Shown here in pieces: positions 1-8,199 of a stretch of 64,000 nt of DNA. Origin of the DNA: Actinomycetes bacterium (GTDB lineage: Bacteria; Actinomycetota; Actinomycetes; Propionibacteriales; Propionibacteriaceae). Numbering within the stretch: the stretch's first letter is position 1; every line of letters starts with the position of its first letter. The stretch lies in NCBI GenBank assembly GCA_023442485.1, contig JAEZZG010000003.1, forward strand, positions 18,588 to 82,587. The letters are read 5' to 3'. The position numbers and the translations under genes were made by a program. The notes under the pieces are model-generated. The model saw nothing but the letters and a program-made list of their open reading frames with translations, was not told the DNA's origin and did not search any database.

Positions 1-329
1 TCCTCGCCGAGATGGGTGTTGACGAGCCGGGTCTCGACAAGCTCGCCCGCGTCGGCTACGCCACCTTGGGCCTGCAGTCCTATCTGACCGCAGGCGAGAA
101 GGAAACTCGGGCCTGGACGATTCGCCAGGGCTGGACCGCACCGGAGGCTGCCGGGGTCATCCACACTGACTTCCAGAAGGGCTTCATCAAAGCCCAGGTG
201 ATCAGCTACCCGGATCTGATTGAGCTAGGTTCCGAGACTGCGGTCAAGGCTGCCGGACGGATGCGCCTGGAAGGCAAAGACTATGTGATGCAGCCCGACG
301 ATATCGTCGAGTTCCGCTTCAACGTCTGA
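1..329 (+). CDS. ychF: Redox-regulated ATPase YchF (OBG family), C-terminal part
   Basis: The first 329 bases are an open frame with no start in the window; it enters from the left edge and ends at TGA 327-329. The residues match the C-terminal TGS region of YchF/EngD: a TAWTIRQG-like segment (here RAWTIRQGWTAPEAAG), then IHTDFQKGFIKAQV and the typical ending DDIVEFRFNV. YchF is a ribosome-associated, ATP-preferring OBG-family P-loop protein; the P-loop lies outside the window. The last codons and the bases after the stop are repeated near 2726-2772, on the far side of the defence genes, so this 3' end is the left border of an insertion. The family call is secure. Confidence 0.95.
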   Translation, partial: LAEMGVDEPGLDKLARVGYATLGLQSYLTAGEKETRAWTIRQGWTAPEAAGVIHTDFQKGFIKAQVISYPDLIELGSETAVKAAGRMRLEGKDYVMQPDDIVEFRFNV

Positions 330-355
330 GCTCCTGACGGAGGGATGATGGACGC
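309..355 (+). repeat. Left copy of 47-bp direct repeat (ychF end / channel-gene start)
   Basis: This stretch matches 2726-2772 at 39 of 47 positions, and the last 22 bases (334-355) are identical. It covers the final codons and stop of ychF, a GGAGG ribosome site and the first codons (Met-Met-Asp-Ala) of a reading frame that ends after 15 codons at 390-392. In the right copy the same start codons open the TRIC channel gene. The left copy therefore carries an orphaned 5' end of that gene. Confidence 0.85.
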
Positions 356-392
356 TGGCAACAAGCGCTCAATGACTTCTGTAGCTCAGTGA
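345..392 (+). pseudogene. Orphan 5' fragment of the TRIC channel gene
   Basis: A well-placed GGAGG precedes ATG ATG GAC GC, exactly as at the intact channel gene at 2762. The frame then diverges and stops after 15 codons (TGA 390-392). I read it as the leftover start of the downstream gene, separated from its body by the inserted rloA-rloB segment. No product is expected beyond a short peptide. Confidence 0.6.
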
Positions 393-468
393 TACACGGG
401 AAAGAGGCAGCCACCACTGCACCAGATACCATTTCTCGGAAAAGTTTTCCTAAAACAGCCAGTTTAGA

Positions 469-481
469 TACACTAGACCCA
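469..481 (+). promoter_or_regulatory. Possible leaderless promoter (-10) of the rloA-like gene
   Basis: TACACT at 469-474 resembles a -10 box and would place transcription start at about the A of the ATG at 481. No purine-rich ribosome site precedes this ATG. Leaderless mRNAs are common in actinobacteria. No good -35 is visible (a T-rich stretch at 445-451 is the nearest), so this is tentative. Confidence 0.35.
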
Positions 482-1884
482 TGCGAATCATTGAGCTCGC
501 CGCAGAAAATCATCGCAGTTTCCGCGATAGTTTTAGGCTGGATATGCGACGCCCAGGGTTCAGACGGATTCTACCCCCGGATGGCAAGACATGGGATGAC
601 GTTCTCTACCCCACTGCCGCCATCTTTGGTGCCAACGCTTCAGGGAAGTCAAATGTAATCACCGCTTTGGCGTACATCCAGGCGGCATTGGAGAATTCAA
701 GTGGATCATGGCTCAACAGAGATGCCATGATCCGCGATCCCTTTCGCCTTCAGCGGAGCGCGCGCGAGGGCACGAGTTCTTATGCCTTGACCTTCCTGCT
801 CCCCGATGATCTAACTGAGTCTAATGCCGGCGGTAGGCTACGACGATTCCACTACGAGTTCGAGTTGAGTCCAGTCGGAGTAACTCGTGAACTACTACGC
901 GTGTACTATTCGTCCCGACCAACCACGCTCATCGACAGAACCCTCAAAGAAGACGGAACCACTGCGGTCAAACTAGCCTCAGGCCTCGGTGGAAAAATTT
1001 CCGTTTCCAAGCGAGAACTGGTACTTTCTCGAGCCGCTGTGCTTGAGATTCCCCCGTTGTCCATCATTTGCAAGAGCATTATCGATGGTGCCGACGTCGT
1101 TCCCGTATCCGAAGCCGAACGTCGTAGCCGACTCCAATCCCTCGTCAATGATCTTAGCGATAACTCGATCTCACTTGCCGAAGTCATTGTTCTCGCCTCA
1201 GTGGCGGATCTTGGCATCAGGACTGTATCCATCGACCAAAGGGAAGTTCCTGAAGAGTTTTTAGCCCAGCTCCGCGCACATTGGGAAGAGACTAGTCATT
1301 CATCGCCAGAAAACCGTAAGGCTGAAGATGAGGGTGAATGGCGAGAACTCAGCGAAGACATCCTCAAGCGTCTCTTTAGAACCTTGCGCTTTACTCATGC
1401 TGGGGCAGAGGACGAGGACGCATATCTACCTCTAGAAGCACAATCAGATGGAACCATGGCATGGTTAGCTCTGGGAAGCGCTATTCTCCGATCCCTTCGA
1501 AACGGGTCAGCACTCTTGGTAGACGAGATCGACACCAGCTTGCACACCAACCTGACCCGAGAAGTCATTGAGCTCTTCAATGACAAGGACATCAATCGGC
1601 ATGGTGCACAACTGATCTTCACCACTCACGATGCAGGGCTGATCTCACCGCAGAGCAATCTCCTCGACGATAATCAGATTTGGCTTACCGAGAAGGATGC
1701 CCAAGGGGCCAGTGAACTCTTCAACCTTGGAGACTTCGAGAATCTTCGTCGTAAATCCAACCGGGAGAAGCAGTATCTAGAGGGTCGTTTCGGTGCGGTC
1801 CCATCTCTGGCTTTTGGTCTTTTCTCATCACTTCTCGCCGATGAGTGCGACGTCAACTCACCATCCGAACGGACGGAGCAGTGA
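481..1884 (+). CDS. RloA/AbiLi-like AAA15-family ATPase (phage defence)
   Basis: This is a 467-residue SMC/RecF-like ATPase of the AAA_15/AAA_21 group. Visible motifs are the N-terminal RSF segment, a Walker A GANASGKSN at residues 50-58, a signature-like QSDGT near 321-325, Walker B ending in D348-E349 within ALLVDEIDTSLH, and an H-loop TTHD at 381-384. A helical insertion fills the middle, as usual for this family. The next gene encodes an RloB-type Toprim-like protein, and the pair resembles RloA-RloB and the lactococcal abortive-infection system AbiL, in which the ATPase is thought to control the partner effector. The stop overlaps the likely ATG of the partner (TGATG at 1882-1886), so the two are probably coupled. 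The DNA is visibly AT-richer than its neighbours and flanked by a duplicated junction, which suggests acquisition by transfer. Confidence 0.85.
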   Translation: MRIIELAAENHRSFRDSFRLDMRRPGFRRILPPDGKTWDDVLYPTAAIFGANASGKSNVITALAYIQAALENSSGSWLNRDAMIRDPFRLQRSAREGTSSYALTFLLPDDLTESNAGGRLRRFHYEFELSPVGVTRELLRVYYSSRPTTLIDRTLKEDGTTAVKLASGLGGKISVSKRELVLSRAAVLEIPPLSIICKSIIDGADVVPVSEAERRSRLQSLVNDLSDNSISLAEVIVLASVADLGIRTVSIDQREVPEEFLAQLRAHWEETSHSSPENRKAEDEGEWRELSEDILKRLFRTLRFTHAGAEDEDAYLPLEAQSDGTMAWLALGSAILRSLRNGSALLVDEIDTSLHTNLTREVIELFNDKDINRHGAQLIFTTHDAGLISPQSNLLDDNQIWLTEKDAQGASELFNLGDFENLRRKSNREKQYLEGRFGAVPSLAFGLFSSLLADECDVNSPSERTEQ

Positions 1885-1939
1885 TGGCCAAACGCAAGGC
1901 TGGATCGGGCAGACGTCAACTGCGTCAACCTAAAAGCGG
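1884..1939 (+). other. Out-of-frame 5' end of rloB with -1 slip site CCTAAAAG
   Basis: ATG 1884 overlaps the ATPase stop and encodes MAKRKAGSGRRQLRQPK, the basic leader expected at the start of RloB proteins. After CCT AAA at 1929-1934 this frame diverges from the RloB body. A -1 shift on the four-A run 1932-1935 gives ...RQPKKRLLIVVEG, a smooth RloB N-terminus. Without a shift the frame runs on as unrelated residues and stops at about 2010. Either one A has been lost from a run of five, or the ribosome slips here. Confidence 0.7.
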
Positions 1940-2518
1940 TTGCTCATCGTCGTCGAAGGTGCCAGAGGTAAGTCAGAGGACACCTATTTCCAGCTATTGG
2001 GGCGACATTTGAAAAATAATAAGGTCACCACCGATATCAAGGTGGTGGCTGGCGAAGGCGAGCCCAGCAAAGTCCTTAAACAGTGCTTAGGACACCTGAA
2101 ACGGGAGCCCGATTTCGATTTTGCCTGCCTGGTCGTCGACCACGATAACCACCCGGCACTGGACCGCACGATTAGCGACGCCCGGGACTACAATCTACGC
2201 AAGAGAAAACAAGAGTGCCCGGTTTACGTCGTCGTTACGAACCCGCAGTTCGAGTTGTGGCTGTTGTGGCATCTGCAGGACCAAACTGCCCACATTAGTT
2301 CATCGGACCTGATGAAACTCGCTATCAAACATAGAATCGTCAAGGGTAAAAACGGTAAGTGCTTGTCAACAAAATTCCCTATAGAAAAAGTGGATGAGGC
2401 CGTTTCTCGGGCTAAGCACGCAACAGCGGAACCCAATGTTTGGAAGAAAGGCGTCAATCCCTATTCCGGAATCCCGTGGCTGATAGACCTCATCAAGACC
2501 GGCAAGGTCGCTCAGTAG
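1940..2518 (+). CDS. rloB: RloB/AbiLii-like Toprim-fold protein (phage-defence effector)
   Basis: The 192-residue body is clearly of the RloB family. It has LLIVVEGARGKSEDTYF at the start (the Toprim-type acidic residue in VVEG), a DxD-like VVDHDNH near residues 72-78, and the hallmark NPQFELWLLWHL near 101-112. Family knowledge links this fold to nuclease-like effectors of AAA15 ATPase systems (RloAB, AbiL). The only start in this frame is TTG 1940, because TAA 1931-1933 closes it upstream. TTG 1940 has no good ribosome site and would drop the conserved basic leader, which sits in another frame from ATG 1884. The gene may thus be frame-disrupted, expressed by frameshifting, or expressed in shortened form. 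Confidence 0.82.
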   Translation: MLIVVEGARGKSEDTYFQLLGRHLKNNKVTTDIKVVAGEGEPSKVLKQCLGHLKREPDFDFACLVVDHDNHPALDRTISDARDYNLRKRKQECPVYVVVTNPQFELWLLWHLQDQTAHISSSDLMKLAIKHRIVKGKNGKCLSTKFPIEKVDEAVSRAKHATAEPNVWKKGVNPYSGIPWLIDLIKTGKVAQ

Positions 2519-2725
2519 AGCTTTTCTAGCTCATGGCTTTCGATCTGTCCCCAGGGCTCGCCCACCCCCGAGACAACGCTTGACCGTCATGCGCCTTCCA
2601 TCTACACTCCGCCGGTTCTATGGATGTGAAGACGGCGGGCATACCGATCACACTCGCAGACGCACATCTACCCCGAACTAAACTCACTACTAGCAACATG
2701 CACAGGACAGATCGGCTTCCGCACG

Positions 2726-2772
2726 GATTTCCGGTTCGATATATGAGTTACTGACGGAGGGATGATGGACGC
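2726..2772 (+). repeat. Right copy of 47-bp direct repeat
   Basis: This matches 309-355 at 39 of 47 positions, with 2751-2772 identical to 334-355. Read in the ychF frame, 2726-2746 encodes DFRFDI and a stop, close to the real ychF ending EFRFNV and stop. This copy therefore holds a diverged ychF 3' tip followed by the intact ribosome site and start of the channel gene. It looks like the displaced original junction after the defence genes inserted. Confidence 0.8.
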
Positions 2773-3514
2773 AGACACCCTATTTCGGATTGTCGACGTC
2801 ACCGGTGTTGTCGCTAACGCCTTGCTGGGCGGAGCAGTGGCCAGGGCCAAGGGCTTCGACATCATTGGATTCTTGATCCTAGCCATCATCTCGGGCACTG
2901 GCGGAGGCATGATGCGCGATGCCCTTCTCGGCACCGGCTTCCCCGTCGCCCTCACCGACCCGCTCTACCTCTCCTCTGCCCTGGTGGCGGCCTTGGTCGC
3001 CCACAGCTTCGACCTCTCCGGCAAGCGGGCCTCAGCCATCTGGATCGGTGCAGACGCACTCGTCCTGGGCTGCTGGTCGGCGACCGGGGCCTCGAAAGCC
3101 CTCAACGCCGGGCTGGGCATCCTCCCCGCCCTCTTCCTCGGCGTCCTCACCGCCGTCGGTGGCGCGATGCTGAGGGACGTGATCGTCAACCAGATTCCGG
3201 CGGTGTTCGGCGGCAACCCTCTCTACGCGACGATCTCGGTGATTGGCAGTGGCGAAATGGTGCTCCTGCAAAGGCTAGGCCACCCCAAACTCGGCATGGG
3301 AATCGCGATCGTCTTGTGTTTCGTCCTGGCGTTGCTAGCCAGGTGGCGCAAATGGGTGTTGCCGACGGCTGCGTCCTTGACGATGTCTTTGCGACTCCCC
3401 CAGCGGCTGAGCAGACGCCAGCAGGTGATTCGATCCGCCTATCCCAGTGACTTCACCGACGCCTCAACTAAGCGCGACTATCGAGATGCGGAGAAGAAGA
3501 CTGCAGAACCCTAG
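2762..3514 (+). CDS. TRIC-type (UPF0126/YicG) cation channel family protein
   Basis: This 250-residue membrane protein has the duplicated UPF0126 architecture. The first unit contains GTGGGMMRD and the second AVGGAMLRD, the glycine-rich kinked helices typical of trimeric intracellular cation (TRIC) channels. About seven hydrophobic helices end near residue 200, and a basic cytoplasmic tail follows. Prokaryotic TRIC proteins conduct K+ and Na+ as trimers. Tandem ATG codons follow GGAGG directly; ATG 2765 has the better spacing, so the true start may be one codon later. The sequence just upstream and the first codons are duplicated at 334-355. Before the insertion, ychF and this gene were probably adjacent and cotranscribed. 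Confidence 0.85.
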   Translation: MMDADTLFRIVDVTGVVANALLGGAVARAKGFDIIGFLILAIISGTGGGMMRDALLGTGFPVALTDPLYLSSALVAALVAHSFDLSGKRASAIWIGADALVLGCWSATGASKALNAGLGILPALFLGVLTAVGGAMLRDVIVNQIPAVFGGNPLYATISVIGSGEMVLLQRLGHPKLGMGIAIVLCFVLALLARWRKWVLPTAASLTMSLRLPQRLSRRQQVIRSAYPSDFTDASTKRDYRDAEKKTAEP

Positions 3515-3552
3515 GCCTGTCGACGCCGATCCTGGATAAAACCAGGGCGATC

Positions 3553-5433
3553 TCATGGGGTGGGCGTGGCAGTCGGGGTCTCGGAAGGTAACCCAGCCAG
3601 AAACTTTTCTTGTTCAGCATCAGACTTTTCCGACCTATCCTTATCGCGGAGCAAATGCTGATTATAGAAATGACTCTTCAACCCTAAGTCCGAGTTCACC
3701 TGGTCAAAACCGTAGGTCTCAAAGAGTGTCTTTTGCCCCGAATAAAGATTCGTTCCTAACCCCAGACGATCTCCGTCAATCCGAACACCGATCGAAGCCA
3801 AGATCGTCGGGAAGAGATCGAAGGGGCCAAAGACGCGGTTGGAGGTGCGATCCGGGCCGGGGTCGGGGGCGCCGTTGAGGAAAATGTTGACGATGGTTCT
3901 GTCATAGTCCGGATCCCAACCCTCGAAGAAGGTCACATCCATCGACTTGTGGTCACCGGTGAGAATAATCACAGTGTCCTCGTACCACGGCTGCTGTTGA
4001 ATCCACCGAACGAGCTTGGTGACTTCCTTTTGTGAGTAGTGGATCACGTTGCCGTACTGAAACTTTGAGGGGAATTCGGTGGTATTCGGGGAAAGATAGC
4101 CGTCGTTATTGTGGGTGTCGGCATTCTCGATCACGAAGTAGAACGGCTGGTCCTGGGCCGCGATCCGGGTCAGCTCCGTCTTGGAAAACTCATAGAGTTT
4201 ATCGTCCTCGAAACCCCACCAAACGTAGTAGTCCTCGGGGATCAATCCGCGCTCCCTGGCCGTGCGCAGATCAAACAGCTCAAAGTTGCCGTGCTCAGTC
4301 AAGTAGTCGTCAAGCTGGTAGTAGGCCGCCATATCTGAGCCACGCATGAAGTAGGTGTGGTAGCCGTGGTCATACAAAATATCGCCGAGGGTGCGGAAAT
4401 CTGGATAGGAGATCAGGCCCGAATGGGTCCGGTTGTTGCGCGGAATCATCGGGATGCCGGCGGTGATATTGAGAATCCCGGCCAAGGTGTGGTTCGATCC
4501 GATGGGTTGGAGCGGGCCACCAAACTTATCGGTGTTGGAGAAGCTCACCCCTTCACGTTCAAGCTCAGCTAAATCAGGCATCAAAGATTGGTCAAGGTAA
4601 CCGCCTTCGTCCTTGGAGTAGAAAGAATTCTCAACCGATTCCAGGTAGATGTGGACGATATTCTTCGGGTGCTGCGGGAAATGCAGAATCGAGTCAACAG
4701 GCTCGACATAGTGATCTTGGATGAAGTCGGAATCGACGGTGTGCATCCTGATGAAGTCGCGCACCGGAAGCACCGAGATCATCAGCCACAGCGACCAAGC
4801 CAAGAACACCACCAAGATACCGGCGGCGATCTGGCGGACCCGGCGCGCAGCAAGCCTCATTCGCGTCCCGGCCAGCCTCAGGTCAACGAAGACGAAGGGG
4901 ATCAGCGCTCCCAGGATCGCCAGGCAGGCCACTGGGACGATCACATGAGAGGTCAATGACTCTACCTGCGCGGGCGTCCCGCCGAACTGGCCGGAGTTGA
5001 CCAAGAAGAACTGCATCTGGTCAGCGGTAATGTAACCGAAGTTACTCTTTAGCCACAGCGCCCCGCAGCAGAGGACCCCGGCCAGGGTGGCGGTGATTAG
5101 CCCCAGTAGCGAGACCACCCACGTCGTCCAGCGGAACCTGCGCTCGCGCACGACGATGAGGCCGAGACGGCGTCCTCCCCACAACAGAAGGCCAACAGCA
5201 GCAGACATCCCTAACATCCCGATCGCCATGATGACGACGTGTTTGAGCGGAGGATTGCTGGTGTAGACCGGCAGACGCGGGTATGTGACCGCCAAAGCGA
5301 TCATCACAGAGGCTAACGAGAAGACGCCAACGTGAACGCCTGTGACGAGCGCCCTCCCTGTTCTTCCACCAATCAAGAACGCCACGACGGCACAAACAAG
5401 GACGGCACCAACCTGAACCAACGCGATGGGCAC
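3553..5433 (-). CDS. LtaS/OpgB-like sulfatase-fold phosphoglycerol transferase
   Basis: The 626-residue product has five or six N-terminal transmembrane helices (residues about 1-225) and then an extracellular alkaline-phosphatase-superfamily domain. Metal and catalytic features are visible: E265 in IYLESVE, a candidate nucleophile T316 in GSNHTLAGI, and TGDH at 492-495. This layout matches lipoteichoic acid synthases and the OpgB/MdoB phosphoglycerol transferases; the HTLAG...AGIP context is closer to OpgB. It probably moves glycerol-phosphate from phosphatidylglycerol to a cell-envelope glycan, but the acceptor cannot be read from sequence. The C-terminus ends in a Pro/Thr-rich tail. It converges on the TRIC gene with a 38-base gap. 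Substrate assignment is uncertain. Confidence 0.8.
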   Translation of the reverse strand: MPIALVQVGAVLVCAVVAFLIGGRTGRALVTGVHVGVFSLASVMIALAVTYPRLPVYTSNPPLKHVVIMAIGMLGMSAAVGLLLWGGRRLGLIVVRERRFRWTTWVVSLLGLITATLAGVLCCGALWLKSNFGYITADQMQFFLVNSGQFGGTPAQVESLTSHVIVPVACLAILGALIPFVFVDLRLAGTRMRLAARRVRQIAAGILVVFLAWSLWLMISVLPVRDFIRMHTVDSDFIQDHYVEPVDSILHFPQHPKNIVHIYLESVENSFYSKDEGGYLDQSLMPDLAELEREGVSFSNTDKFGGPLQPIGSNHTLAGILNITAGIPMIPRNNRTHSGLISYPDFRTLGDILYDHGYHTYFMRGSDMAAYYQLDDYLTEHGNFELFDLRTARERGLIPEDYYVWWGFEDDKLYEFSKTELTRIAAQDQPFYFVIENADTHNNDGYLSPNTTEFPSKFQYGNVIHYSQKEVTKLVRWIQQQPWYEDTVIILTGDHKSMDVTFFEGWDPDYDRTIVNIFLNGAPDPGPDRTSNRVFGPFDLFPTILASIGVRIDGDRLGLGTNLYSGQKTLFETYGFDQVNSDLGLKSHFYNQHLLRDKDRSEKSDAEQEKFLAGLPSETPTATPTP

Positions 5434-5551
5434 GAATTCCTACACCTCCCGACACTAGTGCGATAACACCGGATCAGCACTTCGGTAACTTATTCTCGCC
5501 ATGATATATCCACCTCGCGCCTAGGGCACGTTAAGGAATCGTCGCGATTGA

Positions 5552-6559
5552 CTATCTCGCGCACTGGTCGAGCTGGCTAAACCCCGTTAAGGAGACGGAT
5601 TTGCTTTCCCGGTCATAGACCTCGCCGATCGGTTCTTTCAGCGGGCACCCCTTGCGGATCGCATCAATCAGGGCCTGGGCGTAATCGTCATACCAGGAAG
5701 GTTGCTGCGGTTGTGGCGTAGCCGTCGGGTCTGGACGGTTCGGATCGGACGACGGGGAGGGGCTCGCACTCGGGGTAGGCATCTGAGCGGGCAAAGAAGC
5801 CAGGGTCAGCAGCACCGTCTGAGCAGCGGATTGTCCCATCTGGGTGGCTCCGAAATCAGCCGCGCTGCCGACGACGACCTTGTACATTGACGAATACCAC
5901 GCACGCCCGGGCGGATAACTTCGAGAGGTGAGATTCGCTAGGGTCTCCACCACATCATCTGCATCGTGGAATCGCAGGGCTGAATAGAAAGCCCGGTAGT
6001 CGAACTCGTTCACATCGACGAGATAGGCCCCAGCTCTCAGATCTGCTTCGACGTCAGCGAGGATCGACAGCACCATGTTGTTCTTATTAGAGAAGGAGAA
6101 GCGCAACTGCTTAGACGCAGCGCTGACGGCCAGTTCATCCTTCGTCAACGGAACCTTTCCGAGATCGTCTTGGTTCCTGCTGAGCAGGTCTGGGCTGGAA
6201 ACCACCGTGATCGTTCGCGGTGACGGATCATACTGGTTCGCCCCAAAGACATCCATGACGACTTGAATCATCTGGTCACGGTCTAGCCCCGGTTTGGCGA
6301 CCACCGTCATCTCCTCCACACCGGGAGTGGCAAGACTCGAATCGTCACGGCCTACAAAGTTGACCGACTCCACAAATGGGTTATCTGATATAGCTGAGAT
6401 CACCGGGGCTGGGTCGCGGTAGACGACTTCGGATGAGCGGGCCGCCTCGATGCGTCCGTCGAGGAGTAAGAAGACAATCACCACGACGGCGACCGCACTC
6501 ACGATCACCTCGAGGGGGTTCTTCTTCACAAAGCTGAGAGCCCGAGAAAGGTTCATCAC
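5552..6559 (-). CDS. Membrane-anchored protein of unknown function
   Basis: I do not recognise this 335-residue protein. A short basic N-terminus and one hydrophobic helix (about residues 17-33) suggest an N-terminal membrane anchor with the rest outside the cell. A mixed alpha/beta region follows to about residue 245, then a Pro/Ser/Thr-rich linker (about 255-285) and a short C-terminal part with two cysteines that could form a disulfide. It lies upstream of the LtaS-like gene in the same direction, 118 bases away, so a shared envelope role is possible but unproven. Confidence 0.65.
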   Translation of the reverse strand: MMNLSRALSFVKKNPLEVIVSAVAVVVIVFLLLDGRIEAARSSEVVYRDPAPVISAISDNPFVESVNFVGRDDSSLATPGVEEMTVVAKPGLDRDQMIQVVMDVFGANQYDPSPRTITVVSSPDLLSRNQDDLGKVPLTKDELAVSAASKQLRFSFSNKNNMVLSILADVEADLRAGAYLVDVNEFDYRAFYSALRFHDADDVVETLANLTSRSYPPGRAWYSSMYKVVVGSAADFGATQMGQSAAQTVLLTLASLPAQMPTPSASPSPSSDPNRPDPTATPQPQQPSWYDDYAQALIDAIRKGCPLKEPIGEVYDRESKSVSLTGFSQLDQCAR

Positions 6560-6836
6560 CTACCCAATCCTTAGTGTGAGGCAAACTCGAGGTTGTGCAA
6601 TCCAGCCAGGGACGCGTCACAGTGGTCTAGATTCGTCTAAGGGCTGTGACGGGATGCACTTCCTCTGTCCTTAGTATCTGCACTCTACCCCACCCTCGAA
6701 ACCTGGTTCGTTTCAGGTCCGATTGTCCAGCAGAGTAAAGTTTGGGTAACAGGGTCGGTTTCGGCCCTGATATCTGTCGTCCCTGACATGTAACGGACAC
6801 AGCATAGTGCAGTACCTTCTCTCCAAAAGGGATAAC

Positions 6837-7652
6837 ATGACCACATCTCCTACACCCGCAAAAGCTCTTGTCATTGCCGGTTCTGAAGCTACCGGCGGGG
6901 CTGGAATCCAGGTTGATCTGAAGACCTTCCATCAACTCGGCGTCTACGGGATGGGCGCCTTGACTTGTATCGTTTCCTTCGATCCGAAGAACGGATGGAA
7001 TCATCGTTTCGTCCCCGTCGATCCCCAGGTCATTCACGATCAGATCGAAGCCGCCACTGCCGCCTACGACGTCGACACCGTCAAGATCGGTATGCTCGGC
7101 ACCGTCCCCACCATCGATGCCGTTGCCGAAGCGATCAGTTCCCGGACGTGGAAGAATGTCGTCCTCGATCCGGTCTTGATTTGTAAGGGTCAAGAACGCG
7201 GCCACGCCTATGACGTCGACGCCGCCCTCAAATCCAAGATTCTCCCGCTGGCAACCGTCGTCACCCCCAATGTTTTTGAAGCATCGGCCCTGTCCGGGAT
7301 CGAGATCGCCTCCGAGGATGATCTCGGGGAAGCCGCGCGAAGAATCGGGGAATCCGGCCCGAAGTACGTCATCGCGAAGGGAGGGGTCGAACTTCCCGGA
7401 AGTGAAGCCGTTGACTTGCTGTGGGACGGAGAAAACATCACCCGTTTTGCGGTGCCGAAGATCGGTGAGGAACGCGTCAGTGGAGCCGGCTGCACCCTTG
7501 CCGCCGCGATCACCGCGGAACTAGCTAAGGGAACCGAGATCGTCGAGGCCACCCAAATCGCCAAGGATCTGGTCACCAAAGGTATCGAAGGCCGCCTGAC
7601 TAGCAATCATCCACACCGCACCTTGTGGCAGCGGGCCATCCTCGATAACTAG
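6837..7652 (+). CDS. pdxK: ThiD-like pyridoxal kinase
   Basis: This 271-residue ribokinase-fold enzyme opens with KALVIAGSEATGGAGIQ and contains SFDPKNGWNHRF, DPVLICKG and VSGAGCTLAAAI. The DPKNxWNH and CKG segments match the ThiD-like pyridoxal kinases of Firmicutes (Bacillus PdxK type) better than true HMP-phosphate kinases. It should phosphorylate pyridoxal or pyridoxine with ATP; the C-terminal GAGC region holds the catalytic residues of the family. ATG 6837 is preferred over upstream in-frame starts because AAAGGGA sits 5 bases before it. A phosphoribosyltransferase gene follows 34 bases downstream in the same direction. HMP kinase activity (thiD) remains the main alternative. Confidence 0.82.
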   Translation: MTTSPTPAKALVIAGSEATGGAGIQVDLKTFHQLGVYGMGALTCIVSFDPKNGWNHRFVPVDPQVIHDQIEAATAAYDVDTVKIGMLGTVPTIDAVAEAISSRTWKNVVLDPVLICKGQERGHAYDVDAALKSKILPLATVVTPNVFEASALSGIEIASEDDLGEAARRIGESGPKYVIAKGGVELPGSEAVDLLWDGENITRFAVPKIGEERVSGAGCTLAAAITAELAKGTEIVEATQIAKDLVTKGIEGRLTSNHPHRTLWQRAILDN

Positions 7653-7686
7653 ACACTGGACCACCGGACACAGGAAGGACCTGCCG

Positions 7687-8199
7687 ATGGCATATCACGC
7701 CGATTCATCACATCTGGACGATAAGGAGATCCTGACCTGGGAAGGTTTCGGCCTCGCCCAGCGTGAACTCGCCCAGATGATTGCTGACTCCGGTTTCAAC
7801 CCCACCCTGGTGATCGCGGTTGCCCGAGGTGGGATGATCCCGGCTGGGGCCTTGTCCTATTCACTCGGCGTCAAACCGTCCGACGCGATCAATGTCGAGT
7901 TCTACACTGACGTGGGGAAAACTCTGCCTGATCCGGTGGTGCTGGCTCCCATGCTTGACCCGGCATCTCTGGTCGACAGCCGTATCCTCGTGGTTGACGA
8001 TGTCGTCGATTCTGGACGCACCTTGGCGGTGGTAGTCGATCTGCTACGCGAAGAAGGGGCCGAGAATGTGAAATCGGCGGTGCTCTACGGCAAGTCCACC
8101 TCGGTGATTGAGCCAGATTATGTGTGGCGACGCACCGATAAGTGGATTGTGTTCCCGTGGTCGGCTGAGCCTCCGGTACAGCCGGGGCAGCCTGGGTAA
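7687..8199 (+). CDS. Purine-type phosphoribosyltransferase
   Basis: The 170-residue protein has the type I PRTase fold. The PRPP-binding loop is ILVVDDVVDSGRTL near residues 99-112, and an early AVARGGMIPAG segment matches xanthine/hypoxanthine-type enzymes. The base specificity cannot be fixed by eye; xanthine or hypoxanthine-guanine is likely. It follows pdxK closely and probably shares its transcript. The last codons (PVQPGQPG) and the stop lie inside a degenerate tandem repeat that continues into the intergenic region, so the C-terminal tail may vary between strains. Confidence 0.82.
   Translation: MAYHADSSHLDDKEILTWEGFGLAQRELAQMIADSGFNPTLVIAVARGGMIPAGALSYSLGVKPSDAINVEFYTDVGKTLPDPVVLAPMLDPASLVDSRILVVDDVVDSGRTLAVVVDLLREEGAENVKSAVLYGKSTSVIEPDYVWRRTDKWIVFPWSAEPPVQPGQPG

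Noticed and set aside
378..400. GTAGCTCAGTGATAC resembling the D-arm of a tRNA
   Set aside because: No acceptor, anticodon or T-arm follows; a chance match or at best a trace of a tRNA near the insertion border.
2519..2725. Possible further cargo gene between rloB and the right repeat
   Set aside because: No open frame of useful length or family similarity on either strand.
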